Source: Lantana camara (lineage: Eukaryota; Streptophyta; Magnoliopsida; Lamiales; Verbenaceae). From it: DNA of 64,000 nt. The DNA lies in contig CM074862.1 in the NCBI GenBank assembly GCA_037501455.1, positions 83,692,001 to 83,756,000 of the forward strand. The letters are read 5' to 3'. The position numbers and the translations under genes were made by a program. Shown here piece after piece: positions 23,235 to 35,428 of the stretch (positions within the stretch are counted from its first letter, which is position 1; each line of letters opens with the position of its first letter). The notes beneath the pieces were generated by a model that worked only from the letters and a program-made list of their open reading frames with translations, did no database searches and was not told the origin of the DNA.

Positions 23235-24807
23235 CACTACAAAAAAAACATTTTTTTGTGATAAAATAATTTGTCGCAATACATGATAATTTTGTCATAA
23301 TAGATCTATTGTGACGATTATTTTTGTCGCAGTGGCCGTCGCAACAGGCTCGTCATATAAAGTCCCAGACGACAATTTCTACGTTCATCAAAATAGGTTT
23401 GTGACAAACTTACTTTTGTCACGAAAAACTCCATTCTTGTGACAAATTATTGTCACAACAGTATATATGTATTGTCACTACAATTCAATTTTGTCACTAA
23501 AGGACCAGTCAAATGACCACTTATTATGACAAGCGTTTTTGTCACAACATCATGCTCTATTGTGACAAACTTTTTGTCACATATCTGACACTTATTGTCA
23601 TCATAGTTATATATTTGTCACTACAACCATATAAGTTATGTCGTGTGACAAACATATTTGTCACCACATCATATCTCGTCACAAAATAATTAAGTAAAAA
23701 AAAATTAAAAATTTATTTATGAGACCCAAACCACCCCTCGGACAAGCCAACACCGAACCCATCGTGTCAAGCATGAGCTAACTCGAGAATTAATTCTTTT
23801 CATTATTTGCGTTAGCGGGGAATCGAACTCAAGTCTCCAAGAAAGAATATTGACTCCCAAACCAGTTTGGACAACTTCTTTGATATTAATATTATGTCTT
23901 TTAATATATTTAATAACAATGGAATATATTCATACACTAATTTTAATTAATTATTTAAATATTTTTATGTTATTAGTTTAAAATATAAAATTTTAAATAT
24001 ATTTTTGTGTTCTTAGTTTAATATATTTTTGTATTATTAGTTTAAAATATAAAAATTTTGTATTAAATTTAGTATGACAACATATATTTTGTCACAAGTA
24101 AAGAAATTTTTATGACAATAAATATATTATCACATAACATCTTTCTATGATGACAATATGAATATATCATAACAAAATGATTTTTAAAATAATAAATTTT
24201 TATATGACAATATTACATTTGGTCACGACAAAACTAATTATTGTGACGGTCAATCATTTATCATAACATTATATTTCTATGGTAACAACACGAACTTGTC
24301 ACAATTAAAAATTTATATAAAACAAAAATATTTCTCATGACAATAATTAATTTTGTCACCACAAATGACCTATTGTGACAATAAAATATTTGTCATGATA
24401 CCATAATTCTATTGTGACTATTATAGGTTGTCCTATCCAAATAATTTATAAAATAACAATACTTTATATGATGATATTATTTTTTGTCACAACAAAGTAA
24501 TTTCTTGTGACAAACCTAAAATTTGTAATATATATGATACATAAGTAACAAAACATTTCGTCACAAGAGGTTAAATAATTTGTCACCATACATTGTACCA
24601 TTTAGCGCGACATATGTCTGAATATGTTGTGATGAATATTAAATTTTGTCATATAAAATAAAGTCTTTCGTGACATATAAACATTTGTCTCTTAAAGTTT
24701 ATTTTGTGGTGACAATCTTATAGTTTGTCACTATAGTGTAATCTATTATGACGCTAATTTTTTTTTGTCACAATAAATTGTCACGAAAAATGATTTTTTT
24801 TGTAGTG
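23235..24807. mobile_element. Non-autonomous CACTA element made of TGTCAC/GTGACA arrays
   Basis: Ends CACTACAAAAAAAAC and TTTTTTTTGTAGTG with the 3-bp target duplication TAA (23232-23234, 24808-24810), diagnostic of CACTA. Roughly thirty TGTCAC or GTGAC words in both orientations fill most of the 1.57 kb, so the subterminal repeat zones occupy nearly the whole element. No transposase ORF. A tRNA-like module lies at 23809-23878. The element sits just downstream of the proline-rich gene (stop at 24860). Confidence 0.9.
23809..23878 (-). other. tRNA-like module in CACTA element
   Basis: Read on the minus strand: GTCCAAACTGGTTTGGGAGTC (A-box-like), then GAGTTCGATTCCCC (B-box-like), total about 70 bp. 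It is tRNA-sized but I cannot fold a convincing cloverleaf, so I do not call it a functional tRNA. It reads leftward into the TGTCAC array. Confidence 0.45.
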
Positions 24808-24904
24808 TAAGAAGAAGAGCGATATTATGTAGATTTTTTTTTGTCATTGATCATGAAGATCAAATTAGTGGCGGCAATGCAAATGAAGGTGATGGTGGTG
24901 GTGA

Positions 24905-26334
24905 GAGACGGAGCTAGGGGGAGGGCATTAAAAAATTTATTATTATATATAAAATTTTTAATTTTTAGTATTAGTTTAATGTAATACGAATTCTTTTCTT
25001 AATCCCAATAAAAATGTTTTGAACTTCTTTTGAAAATCTCTAATTAATTTTTTTTTTCTCTCTCTTACCAAAGACTACGTCTTTTGATCTTCTAATTTTG
25101 GAAATCTCAAATCAATTTTTTTTCTCTCTCTCTTTATCTAAATTACGTCGTCTTCCTCAATTTTTTTTTTCCCTATCTTTGTCTTGAGTAAGACTACGCT
25201 TTTGATTTTCTTTTTGAAATCTCAAATCAATTTTCTTTTTTCTCTCTCTTTATCTAAACTACGTCTTCTTTCTCAGTTTTTTATTCCTCTCTTTCTCTTG
25301 AGTCTTCTCATCAACTTAGAACTCATATTTTTCTAATCTTCAAAATTGTGGAAAAAAGAAGTTGATCTGGTCTCAATTTATCCAAAAAGGTACTATTATC
25401 TTATATTTAATTTTGGTTTTTCTTTTATAGTTTATTAGTTTTATTATGAATAAATTATTTAGATAAAGTTTATGATTAATTTGTTAATTGTAAATTAGTT
25501 CAATATTTTGAAAAAAGATTATATCTCTTGAGAATAGATTAAAGATAATAGATAACTCTGTGTTTAATTTTCAATAATTTAGTATTGATACAGAGTTCTA
25601 TCTTTTGAGAAAATATTATATTTTTATCTGACAATATAGAGATAACTGATTTTAGATAATATACTGTGTTTCGGTGTTGATATGAGTTTTACATGTTAAA
25701 AAAATATGGTTTCTTTATAACTGTGTTAATTTTAGTTTTTATTATGCATAGATTATTTAGCTAAAAGATTGTATTTAAATAGTAATTTTAGTTTGTCTTT
25801 TATTATGAACATAACCGTATTAATTTTGTTAAAAGATTGTATCTAAATAGTAATTTTAGTTTGTCTTTTATTATGAACATAACCGTATTAATTTTAGTTT
25901 TTCCATAAATTATTTAGTTAAAAGATTGTATCTAATTTTAAATTTTCTTTTATTATAGATAATATTTACAATAAATTTGTTAATTGTAGTTCAGTGTGTT
26001 TATTTTAAATAATTATTGTATTTTTATGTGACTAAAGATAAATGACATTTTACTTCTTTATGTTGTTTTGTTATTTGATTTTATTATTTTGTTTTAAATC
26101 GTGTTAAATTGAAATTAATCCATATATATTTTTTTATTTATATAGGCACTATGAGTAAAAGAAATTTAGAGTTTTTAAATTATATTTATTTTATTTATAT
26201 ATATCGAATAAAATAATATTTTTTTTTAATAAAATAATATATTTTTTTTAATAAAATAATATTTATTTTTAAAAAAATTATATATTTTTTAAATTTTCGC
26301 CCCCGGCCCTTACATGAAATCCTGGCTCCGTCCC
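24905..26334. mobile_element. Insertion in the proline-rich gene, GRGACGGAGCYAGG ends
   Basis: Short inverted ends GAGACGGAGCTAGG and (reverse) GGGACGGAGCCAGG, flanked by TGGTGGTGA (24896-24904) and TGGTGGTGG (26335-26343), an 8/9 match inside a Pro-codon repeat. The interior is AT-rich with three diverged CT-rich blocks at 25040-25300 each carrying ACGTC-type words. No ORF. Mutator-like origin is a guess from the 9-bp duplication. Confidence 0.6.
25763..25898. repeat. 68-bp tandem duplication
   Basis: AAAAGATTGTATYTAAATAG and following sequence occurs at 25763 and again at 25831, almost identical; a third partial start lies at 25920. Confidence 0.75.
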
Positions 26335-26634
26335 TGGTGGTGGTGGAACTGTGGTTGAAGGAGGAGGAGATGATTGTTGTGGAGGTGGTGGCGATAGACG
26401 GGGAGGAGGTGGCGGAGATGGACAAAAAATTCCAAAGATATCAGGGATTCTTGGAAAACCAGGAATTTTTACACACGGCCTTGATGGTGATGGAAAAATG
26501 GTTGCAGCAGTTGGATTCATAGCCAGAATTGAGAGAGCTACAAGAACCCATAACTTGATCAGTTTCATATTACTTGCCATGTTGCTAGTAAAAATAGTTA
26601 TCACTGCACACAGTGAACCAATTTTTCAATGTGC

Positions 26635-26641
26635 ATTTATA
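26635..26641 (-). promoter_or_regulatory. TATA box of the proline-rich gene
   Basis: TATAAAT on the minus strand, 55 bp before the ATG at 26580, leaving a short leader of about 25 nt. The hAT element at 26685 inserted only about 45 bp further upstream and would separate distal promoter elements from the gene. Confidence 0.55.
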
Positions 26642-26684
26642 GGTGCAAATCCTCTCAAATTCCTGAATCTGTAAGTGTTATGTA

Positions 26685-26960
26685 TAGGGGTGGGCGAGGG
26701 ACGGGTATTTCGGGATTCGGGTAATTCGGGATCGGGTAGTTCGGGTTCGGGACGGAAAATTTGCAACCCGATCCCGTCCCGGGAAAGTCGGGTACCCGAC
26801 ATATCGGGGAATTCGGGATTCGGGTCGGGATCGGGTTCGGGTTCGGGGAGCCCGTATATTTTTGTATTTTTTTTATAATATTATATTATATTATATTATA
26901 TATATATATACATATATCATATGTGTCGTATTATATTATATATATGTAATTTGTGTTATA

Positions 26961-27019
<59 letters not shown>

Positions 27020-27270
27020 TATGTGTCGTGTTATAATATATATATATATATATATATTATTTTTTTTTATTTTTTTTAATTTTAATTATCGGGTAGTTCG
27101 GGTACCCGATCGGGAATTCGGGTACCAAAATATTACTCGATCCCGAACCCGAATTCTTAATCGGGTTTCGGGATCCCGTCCCGAATTGAAAATATCCCGA
27201 ACTACCCGTCCCGATATCCCGATCGGGTCGGGTCGGGCCCCGAACTACCCGACCCGAATGCCCACCCCTA
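26685..27270. mobile_element. hAT MITE with perfect 8-bp TSD
   Basis: TAGGGGTGGGC and GCCCACCCCTA ends, flanked by identical GTTATGTA at 26677-26684 and 27271-27278. Subterminal regions are packed with CGGGATTCGGG/CGGGTAGTTCGGG words; the core is a TA microsatellite. Located just upstream of the proline-rich gene promoter. Confidence 0.85.
26878..27058. repeat. TA-rich microsatellite in hAT core
   Basis: Long (TA)n runs broken by two copies of ATCATATGTGTCGT. Apparent ORFs across it are low-complexity (I/Y repeats) and not genes. Confidence 0.8.
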
Positions 27271-27381
27271 GTTATGTATAATTTTTCTCTCTCATAGCTA
27301 GGTAGCCTAGGTTAATTACAGTTTGGCCTAATGCTACGTTATTGAATACCATTTTAGGTTATTGAGTTATATATATATCAT

Positions 27382-27975
27382 ACCCTCTGTGTTAGGTGAA
27401 TCCTATCTTATAAAAATTAACACGAAAAACCCTGTGTTTTCAAAATATTTGTATGGCGAACCCTGAAAATTTCTGGTATTGGACACGTGCTAAAAGCGCG
27501 ACTAGAACACTAATTTTCTCTATTTATTGGACGTGAAATGACTTATTTACCTTGTATATTCTGATATATATCATCTCATATTTCTCTATATACCCCCTTT
27601 TTATACTTGTTTATAGGGATTTTCATATAATTTTTATTTTGAACAGGGTCTCTGTGCATATAAAAAAGTATTCAACATATACTTGTTTATAGGGTTCTTC
27701 ATGCAATTTTATTTTATACAGAGTCTTGGTGCATATAAAAAAGTATTGGACAATATAGAGAGATGTGATATGATGTATATCAAAATATAAAAGGGTAAAT
27801 TAGTTATTTTGCGTCTAATAGATAGAGAAAATTAGTGTTCTAGTCGTTTTTAGCACGTGTCCAACACCAAAAAATTTTAGGGTTCACCATGCAAATATTT
27901 TAAAAACACAGGGTTTTTTGTATTAATTTTTGTAACATAAGGTTTTTTTTACCCATTTCACCTAACATAGGGGGT
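27382..27975. mobile_element. MITE with long inverted arms
   Basis: The left arm begins ACCCTCTGTGTTAGGTGAA and the right arm ends TTTCACCTAACATAGGGGGT. The arms stay complementary for about 180 bp (for example AGAAAATTAGTGTTCTAGTC). No clean target duplication, so the superfamily is unassigned. 27976-28357 beyond it shows only AT-rich sequence. Confidence 0.65.
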
Positions 27976-29583
27976 GAAATATATAAATAACCCTTAGGTT
28001 ATTTATTATTACATTTTCTCTAAATGTATGTTGATATATGGAATGTTAGGGGAAAATGTAAAAATGTAAAATCGGCATATTAACTATTCTTAACTTATAT
28101 TTTTTAGATATGTTTTTTTTTTTATAATAGTAAAAGTGTCCTGTAACTCAAAAAATATTGCATTTTTTGGTTAATTATCGTCAAAAAATAATGTGTACAT
28201 CGAAAATCATATATAATTGACACGTCATATTATGTGACATGCTAATTAATTAGTTACACAAGGACAATTCAATAGTCCTGATTAGAGTCACAAATGCCCT
28301 ATTTATGAAAAAAATTATATAAAGTATACCACTCCTATATATATATATATATATATACTAGCGTATACCCCGTGCTATGCACGGTATTTATATAAAAATT
28401 ATGGTATATGAGTTATGTTACTATGTATTACTTGTAAATATTGTAAACTAAGATAAACTAAAGTAATCTATATCTTGGATAAAAATTTAATATAGGAAAA
28501 AAATAGTTGTTTACTTAACATTTAACAATGACATCAAAGATCGTCACACGAAAATTATTTATTTATTTTTTAAATGATGAGAGTTGTAAATAATTACAAA
28601 TTTCGATAAATAATGAAATTATTCTAAAAATTTTAATGAAAAAAAAAAATCAAATTCGATCAAATTACAATCTGGATGAAAAAAAGATTTAAAAAGTTAA
28701 AAAATAAATAATAAACAGTTAAAAAATAAAAACTAAAAATAAATGTGGTTGAAAAGTAGTATTAATGTTAAAAATAGAAGAATTATATGAAAATATAACA
28801 TATTTCATTAATTTGGGAAAATCAAATTAGTTAATAATAAAAAAAGAAAAATAGCTCAGTCATTAGAAAAATAAAATAAAAAATTAATGAAAATAATAAG
28901 AATACAAATAAATAAAAATGATTATTAACAAAAATAATAAACATAATTATAGTAAGTATTAAAACTATAAAACAAATCTATTTAATGTAAATAAAAATAT
29001 AATAAAGTCAAATAAAGAAAAAAATTACAATGAAAATTTAAAAGTTAATTTAAATTTGAACATCGCGAAAAGATATTTTCATTCAATTAAAAAATATAAA
29101 ATTATTTGATAATAAATAATTACAAAATATAAAGATGGTGTGAAATAAAATAAAAAATAAAAAACAATAATATTAGTTATTGATAATAAATTTATACAAA
29201 ATAAAATAAATTAAAATATAAAACCCAAGCATTAATTTCAATTATTAATCACAAATTTATCTTCTCCTTGTACCAAAAGAAAATCAATTACAAATTTATA
29301 AAATAAATGAAAATTACAATAAAACAAAATAAAAAAGAAAAGAACAGTAAAACTTAAACTCATTTAAATTTCAATCTTCTAAAAAGATTTTTTCATTCAA
29401 TTAGAAGGACAAAATTGATTAATAATGAACAAATACAAAGTAAAAGGATGATGTAAAATAATATAAATCAAAAGTAATAAAAAAAAAATATTGTTAGTTC
29501 TTAATAACAGATCTATTACAAAATAAGTAAAAAAATAATCAGAAGATAAAAATGAAACATAATTGTTAGTTTTATAATAAATA

Positions 29584-29893
29584 GGGAAAAAGATTTTTTG
29601 CCATCCGAACTATGCCCGTTTTTGTAATTTACCATCCAAACAATTTTTCATTGCAAACCGCCATCCAACCTTTGCATTTGTGACAAAACCCCATCTGAAG
29701 GTGGTTTGGTCCGGCGTGTATGTTATAGGAAAATGCCACGTGCCAATTTTTTTTTCCAAAACCACTAAAAAAAATGGTTTAGATGGCGTTTTGTCACAAA
29801 TGCAAAGGTTGGATGGCGGTTTGCAATGAAAAATTGTTTGGATGGTAAATTGTAAAAACGGGCATAGTTCGGATGGTAAAAAATATTTATCCC
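29584..29893. mobile_element. Mutator-like MITE, perfect 9-bp TSD (copy 1 of a family)
   Basis: Near-perfect inverted arms (GGGAAAAAGATTTTTTGCC...; TTCGGATGGTAAAAAATATT...CCC) flanked by identical TAATAAATA (29575-29583, 29894-29902). A second copy of the same family is at 60705-61015. Confidence 0.85.
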
Positions 29894-29904
29894 TAATAAA
29901 TATA

Positions 29905-30430
29905 GGGTTAATTACAAATCCCCCCCTCCCCCTCCCCCGGTGGGGCGGATTGCCCCCTAACCTTTGAATCCGGGCGATTTGCCCCTAACCTTTGAAAAAT
30001 CGCTCACCTGACCCCTTTGACCAAGTTTGACTATCGATTTCTCCTCCGACATGAAGATCCAAGTTCCAAGACCACATTCATCGTGCTCGTCTCTCCAAGG
30101 AGAACAAAATCCATACCCCATCCGACCCTATTAGCCGTCAAACACTTCGTTTGTCGTGCTTCACCTTTGACCGATGATTTCTTCTTCGTCGGTTGTCGGA
30201 TTTTGATTTCGAGAATATTGTTGTATTCCTTGTGTCGAGAGCTTCAATTTGATATATCATATCAACACATTTGATATCAGCATCGTACAAATATGCTTTG
30301 TTAAGGTTTTTTCAAAGGGGTCAAGTGCGCGATTTTTCAAAGGTTAGGGGGCAAATCGCCCGGATTCAAAGGTTAGGGGGCAATCCGCCCCAAGGGCCAA
30401 AGGAGGGGGGGGGGGATTTGTAATTAACCC
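29905..30430. mobile_element. Mutator-like MITE, perfect 9-bp TSD, inserted beside the previous one
   Basis: Ends GGGTTAATTACAAATCCCCC and GGGGGATTTGTAATTAACCC, flanked by identical ATAAATATA (29896-29904, 30431-30439). Its left target copy overlaps the right target copy of the preceding MITE. The arms contain GATTTGCCCCCTAACCTTTGAA-type blocks, and the core holds a short ORF I do not consider coding. Confidence 0.85.
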
Positions 30431-30448
30431 ATAAATATATATAGTGTA

Positions 30449-33242
30449 TGTAGCACCCCGGACACATGGAGGTGCCACACCCCCGCACTATAGGTCAATC
30501 CACGTATGAAATGGACAATCCATACATGAACCAACCTATAGCGAACGGGTGACAATGCAATACACGACAAGCTAGGCGGGATAAGTAACTCATGCAACAA
30601 AATTAAAGCGGAAGCATAATTCAAACAGTATCAATTTATCATATAATGATTTTTCTCACTTACCAAATATAATATATTCTAACTTCACATATATCAATAC
30701 ATTATCATCTCCTAGGGTAAATAACAAATAACCTTAAACATAATTCTCTTGAACCACAAACAAACAATTGTAGTTTCATAATTGTCAATAAATAATCCAA
30801 TACACGAACCATGATTGACTCGACTACATGAACCGAACTCGACTCGACTCGACTCCCGCCTAGCGTGCACCTGCAGTAACCTGAAAGGTGGAGGCGTCAG
30901 TCTGTGAAGACCGAGTGAGGGGTTTAAATACGTATTAGCGCAGATAACATGCAAGTCATATTCTCGGGTAAAGATTTATAAAGATATAAATATACAAGTT
31001 CAATAATAAAATAACTTCGCCGGAGAATACAACTATCAATATTAAACACTTGTTCATTTTCATGCAATCAATACATGGCGATCTCCTAATGTACATGAAC
31101 ATGCTTGCTTGATTATTAAACAATAGGGTTTGTTCCTCCTGTGGTTGGACGGACAACCACCAGCTCTAAGACCAGCCCAGCGCCCTCACTAAGGAGAACC
31201 TGGCCAGGAGAACGCGTGTACACAGTGGGCTTTGTTCTTCCTGTGATTGGACGGACAACCACCAGCCCGAAGACCAGCCCAGCACCCTCACTAGGGAGGA
31301 CCTGGCCAGGAGAACACATTTACTAGCTAGGGCATCGTTCTTCCTGTGATTGGACGGACAACCACCAGCCCGAAGACCAGCCCGAAGACCTCACTAAGGA
31401 GGACCTGGCCAGGAGAACGCCTTACTTGCTTTCATGAACATGGCTTGCTTGATTCATGCACACTAACATAACCTACTTGCTTGATTCATGAACAATAACA
31501 TAACTTGAAATGATAAGTGCTTTCATGAAATTATAAATATATATACCTTTGGCCAAAACCACGTAAAGGTTATACGGGTTCTATATAACTAGAAAGTAAA
31601 CCTCACCTGACAGGCGACACACAACTCGTGATTGCGTGAATGTGCTCATGCTTGATAATCTCCGCCCTGGAGAATAACTGGACAAGAAACGAGACAACGT
31701 GCGTGCATGAGACCACCATTCAAGACAATTACTTCATATAAGACGCACGACATGATCATGATCAATAAGTCATTCAATAACACTTAGGAAAATGTCAAGT
31801 AGGAGCACGATTATCAATTAAACAAGTATATATATCATATAATTCACATAGGGGAGCCAAGAGAGTGAAAGGAATGCAATAATAGAGGTTTTGGTGAAGT
31901 TTGGCAAAAATGGGCAATTTTAGAAAATGTACATGTTGAGGGAAAACTGGAATATCTTTAATTCTAGAAGTGGGAATTGAGTTTTTCTTGTTGGATATGA
32001 AACTAGACAGAAAGACCTTTCTGAGCATATAAGGCTCGTTTTCTAGTTCAAAGCGAGGAGAAAATGGCGGACGGTTCAAGTTAGGCGAGCGTAGTTTGTC
32101 GGGAAAGCAGCGACACCAAAAAGAATTGATCATAACTCATAAATGGGAAAAGATATTGAGATGATTCCAATTGGAGGTTGTTCTAGACTTCAAGAGCTTT
32201 CCAAAGAATAAAAAATCAGGTCATTTGGAGTTTGGATGAGGGAGTACCCGGCCGGGTAAAATTCAAGGGAAAAGTTCCCCGACTGGGTAAGCAGTACAGA
32301 AGCTTCTCGGGAAAAAACTACCCACCCGGGTACTTTTTATGCACAAAAAGTACCTGGCCGGGTACTGTTCCAGGGCTGGAAAAAGGGGTAAAACAGGGGT
32401 AGGTTCGGGGGAGGAAGAAAAGGGATGAAAACCCAAAGCAAACTCAACCAAAATGCTCCAAACAATCATATATCATGCATATAACTCATATATATCAATT
32501 AGGAATCAAGTAATCCATGAAACTTGCTCAAATCATCAAGATTCATCATCGTCAACCTATATATAATTCATCATATATTTCCATGATTTTCAAGAATTCA
32601 TGCTCAAATTCAATCTAAGGCATAGAATCATACTTATGACAACAATTAATCAAGTTATCGAGCTCAAATATCATAACCCTAGATTCCCATACCATCTCAA
32701 GAATTCAATCAATTAATCCATGTACCTCAAAGAAAGAAAGATGGAAGAAGATGAAGTGGTGATGATTATGATGCTTCAAAGTATGCAAATTCCCCTTGAA
32801 ACCAAGCTAGAAATGATGAAATCTCCTCCTCCTCTTCCATGGTGTTTCAACCGTAATTTAGTGTGTGAGTGTGTGTGGGAAATTTGATGAATGAAATGAG
32901 AGATACAAGATGCATAGATATTTGTCAAAGTCTTCCAAGAAATGGGATGACAAGGTACAATTTGCACTTAAGTCCCTAAGCTGTTTAAGTTAATGCAAAG
33001 AAGTTCTAGTTCATGGAATGTGTTCAATTAAATCCAAGGAGTTATAGGCAATTAAGTTCACCGATTCAAGAAATGATCACTTAAGGGCAATTAGACAATT
33101 AAATCACATTAGTCAAATAATTCACGTAATTTCTCATGTTAAAAATTATTTCATATAAGTTCATAGAAAATATAATGCATCTAAGGTTATACAATGTATA
33201 TAAATTATCACATATTGCACATAAGAAAAACGGGGCGTTACA
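30449..33242 (-). repeat. 3' LTR (by element orientation) of the gag-only retroelement
   Basis: 2794 bp, TGTAGCACCCC...GGCGTTACA on the plus strand. I count roughly 19 differences from the other LTR (about 0.7%), so the insertion is young. It contains a (GACTC)n run at 30833-30855, a three-unit minisatellite and several ACCCGGCCGGGT-like palindromes at 32240-32370. ORFs within it are duplicated exactly in the other LTR and look non-coding. Confidence 0.9.
31131..31420. repeat. Three-unit minisatellite inside the LTR, repeated in the other LTR
   Basis: About 95-110 bp units, each with GATTGGACGGACAACCACC, AAGACCAGCCC and GACCTGGCCAGGAGAAC. The same array is at 36111-36400. The two LTRs differ most here: four changes cluster at 31384-31388. 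Confidence 0.85.
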
Positions 33243-33260
33243 ACTCTCTCCCCCTTAAAA
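33243..33260 (-). other. Polypurine tract region
   Basis: On the minus strand TTTTAAGGGGGAGAGAGT abuts the LTR start TGTAACGCCCCG, as expected for a plus-strand primer. Confidence 0.75.
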
Positions 33261-33304
33261 GGACCTGGTCCCCAGGTCCACTGCCGGGTTTTTAAAAAAA
33301 TGAT

Positions 33305-33535
33305 GCACAACACAAGAGAGTCCCATCTCTTGCACAAGCAATGAGAGAAACCCCGTCTCCCAACAAAAGAGTGAGAACCCCGTCTCTCAAACAAAAAGTG
33401 AGAGCACCCCGTCTCTCAACAAGAAATGACAGAACCCCGTCTCCCAAACAAAAGTGAGAGCACCCCGTCTCTCAACAAGAAATGAGAGAACCCCGTCTCC
33501 CAAACAAAAGTGAGAGAACCCGGTCTCTCAAAACA
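33305..33535. repeat. GAGAGAACCCCGTCTCCCAA minisatellite
   Basis: About 28-bp and 56-bp periodic copies of ACCCCGTCTCYCAAACAAAAG with flanking GTGAGAG, next to the polypurine tract in the internal region. It creates repetitive minus-strand translations (GRRGF-like) that are not genes. Confidence 0.75.
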
Positions 33536-33705
33536 TCCAAAGCAACGATGCAAGATAACAAATTGTAAAACATTCACATAATTGACACGTAGGGCAAATA
33601 GCATCACGTTAATCACATAATTTTTACCAATATACATTCAAGTTACAACTAATAGGAAGGTAAGAACAACAATATTAGAATCCATGATGCACGTGATATG
33701 CATGA

Positions 33706-34020
33706 TTAAGTGTACCGTTCACCGTTGATTAGGCCATGAATATAGTTGATATCTTCGACTACCACGTTCGGATAAACATCCACATTTTGCACCTCTCCCA
33801 CTAGGTTATACGCATGAGCCAAAATAAGCGGTCCCTGATTTCCGGTAACTAACTCTCGTCGCTTCGGGCACTTGTCCACTTGATGCTCATCACTTCCACA
33901 TCGCAACCATAAACCCAAGCGCCATCTACAATTGTCATAATTATGGTTGTCTCGTCCACAATAAGCACAAAGAGGCTTCCCAAAAGGTGTTGTTGAAGCC
34001 GAGATACATGAAGCTCCCAA
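33706..34020 (-). pseudogene. gag: gag zinc-knuckle remnant
   Basis: The frame contains CAYCGRDNHNYDNC, a perfect CX2CX4HX4C knuckle, followed by a second knuckle-like CGSDEHQVDKC whose first Cys is replaced (WLRC). This arrangement is typical of chromovirus gag. The upstream gag continues only in another frame (minus 34169), so it is frameshifted. The remainder of the internal region (34170-35400) has no recognisable domain. Confidence 0.7.
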
Positions 34021-35409
34021 ACCAGACCTAAGGGATCGATTCGTTTTCTTCTGAGACCCTTCTTGAGTTGTCGGTGTATGACGAGAAATAGGTCGCTTCC
34101 CCTTATAAGAACTCTATCCTGATTATGATCTTGAAGCCTGTCCAGGTTGAGGATTAAACCTCCTTGCATTCAAAGGGGTGGTGTATCGAATCTTCTCCCT
34201 AAATATTTCCTTGATCAAAACTTCCTTGCGTTGACTTGTATAATTTTATGGTCTGGCATTATGATTCTTGAATTCAAATTCTTCTATACTCATGGAGTTG
34301 GTGTCTTAACTTTCTAGAGGAATTAATCCCCAAAGGTTGTCCTATTCTCCCCCTAGTTGCAACTTTGAATAAAACTTCCCCAATTTATTCTTTATGAATT
34401 CAAATAGCTCAATGAATTCATCTTCTGAATGCTTTAACCGTTGAACACATCATTTCCCTCTATAAGCTCATGACCTTTCTTTACCAGTTCCCTTGTTGCT
34501 CAACTTTCCAATTTGTCACTCTCATGAACCCAAAACCGCTCCATTTCTTAAATTTTCTCGAATAAATAAATTTCCAAATGGTATCCTAGTCTTCACCAAA
34601 ATTATTACTTTAGTTGAAACCTCTTTGGTTTATAGAAACCTTAACCCTAAGACATCTCCGAGACTTTCTTCATTCTTCTCTTAAATAAATGGTCCTACGA
34701 AATCCGGATGAAATAATATCATCTTATCGAGTATCCCCCAACTTCCATTGAACTTGTAAGCTACTCTCCCGATTGTTTCTTCTATTCCCAATCTCATGAC
34801 TCGAAGCATAGCTCCGTTTAACAAAAACAACAACTCCCGAATTCTTACTCCAACTTGAATCGCTGGAGTTGCTTTCTTCCCAACTTAATTTTTCTATTCC
34901 GGACCTTACCACTTGAATCATAACCCGATCAGAGCAATCCATGACTCTTGAATTCTTGGGTGAAGTTCCCCTGTGCATTCCTTACTAGAGAAAGGAGTTT
35001 GAGATAAATTGAGGTTGTCGTAGAAATTGGCCGTGGTTTGGTATAATCTTCATAACCTATAACTCAAAATTAATTCAAAGCTAAATGCATGCGGTTAGTA
35101 CATGCTTATGTTACATAATTGACACCAAAGACATGGATTTGATGCAAAATGCAACAATTAATTCAACAAAATTTAAATTAAACCATGTTGATCATCTAAA
35201 ATTCAAGTAAGCTAGAACCAATTAATCAACAATTGGTGACAAGAATCAATGCAATGCACAATTATCAAGTAACTTAAGGATATTCAAGTAAGTTCAAATA
35301 AGTTCACGTAGGTGCAAATAGGATGCAAGACCCGCAATTATCAGTTAATCCTATGCTGTTCGACCTAGACTCACAAGACACGACACTAGAACCGCGGTTT
35401 TGCAACCGG

Positions 35410-35421
35410 GCTCTGATACCA
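35410..35421 (-). other. Primer binding site (tRNA-Met) of gag-only retroelement
   Basis: TGGTATCAGAGC on the minus strand, seven bases inside the right-hand LTR, fixing the element's orientation. Confidence 0.85.
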
Positions 35422-35428
35422 CCTAAGA

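Larger units (their letters stand above)
24860..26580 (-). pseudogene. Small secreted proline-rich protein gene, split by a 1.43-kb insertion
   Basis: The minus-strand ATG at 26580 opens MASNMKLIKLWVLVALSIL, a clear signal peptide (residues 1 to about 26). A short segment with Cys36 and Cys53 follows, then runs of SPPPPP, SPPPPQQ and VPPPP. Exactly 82 codons end at 26335, where element 24905-26334 begins. On its far side, after one target copy, the sequence continues in the same phase from 24895 with PSPSFALPPLI and a TGA at 24860-24862. The intact allele would thus have had 93 codons. As it stands the frame runs into the insertion and stops at 26278, adding a foreign tail. A TATA box lies 55 bp upstream of the ATG. 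The product was probably a secreted wall-associated or apoplastic peptide; I cannot name the family. Confidence 0.7.

Noticed and set aside
23809..23878. Genuine tRNA gene
   Set aside because: A- and B-box-like motifs are present but I cannot pair acceptor and anticodon stems convincingly.
26862..27281. 139-codon ORF through the hAT MITE core
   Set aside because: It is a translation of the TA microsatellite and CGGG repeats, low-complexity throughout.
31141..31412. CRISPR-like repeat array
   Set aside because: Units are about 100 bp, only three, inside an LTR of a plant retroelement; nothing prokaryotic is in the window.
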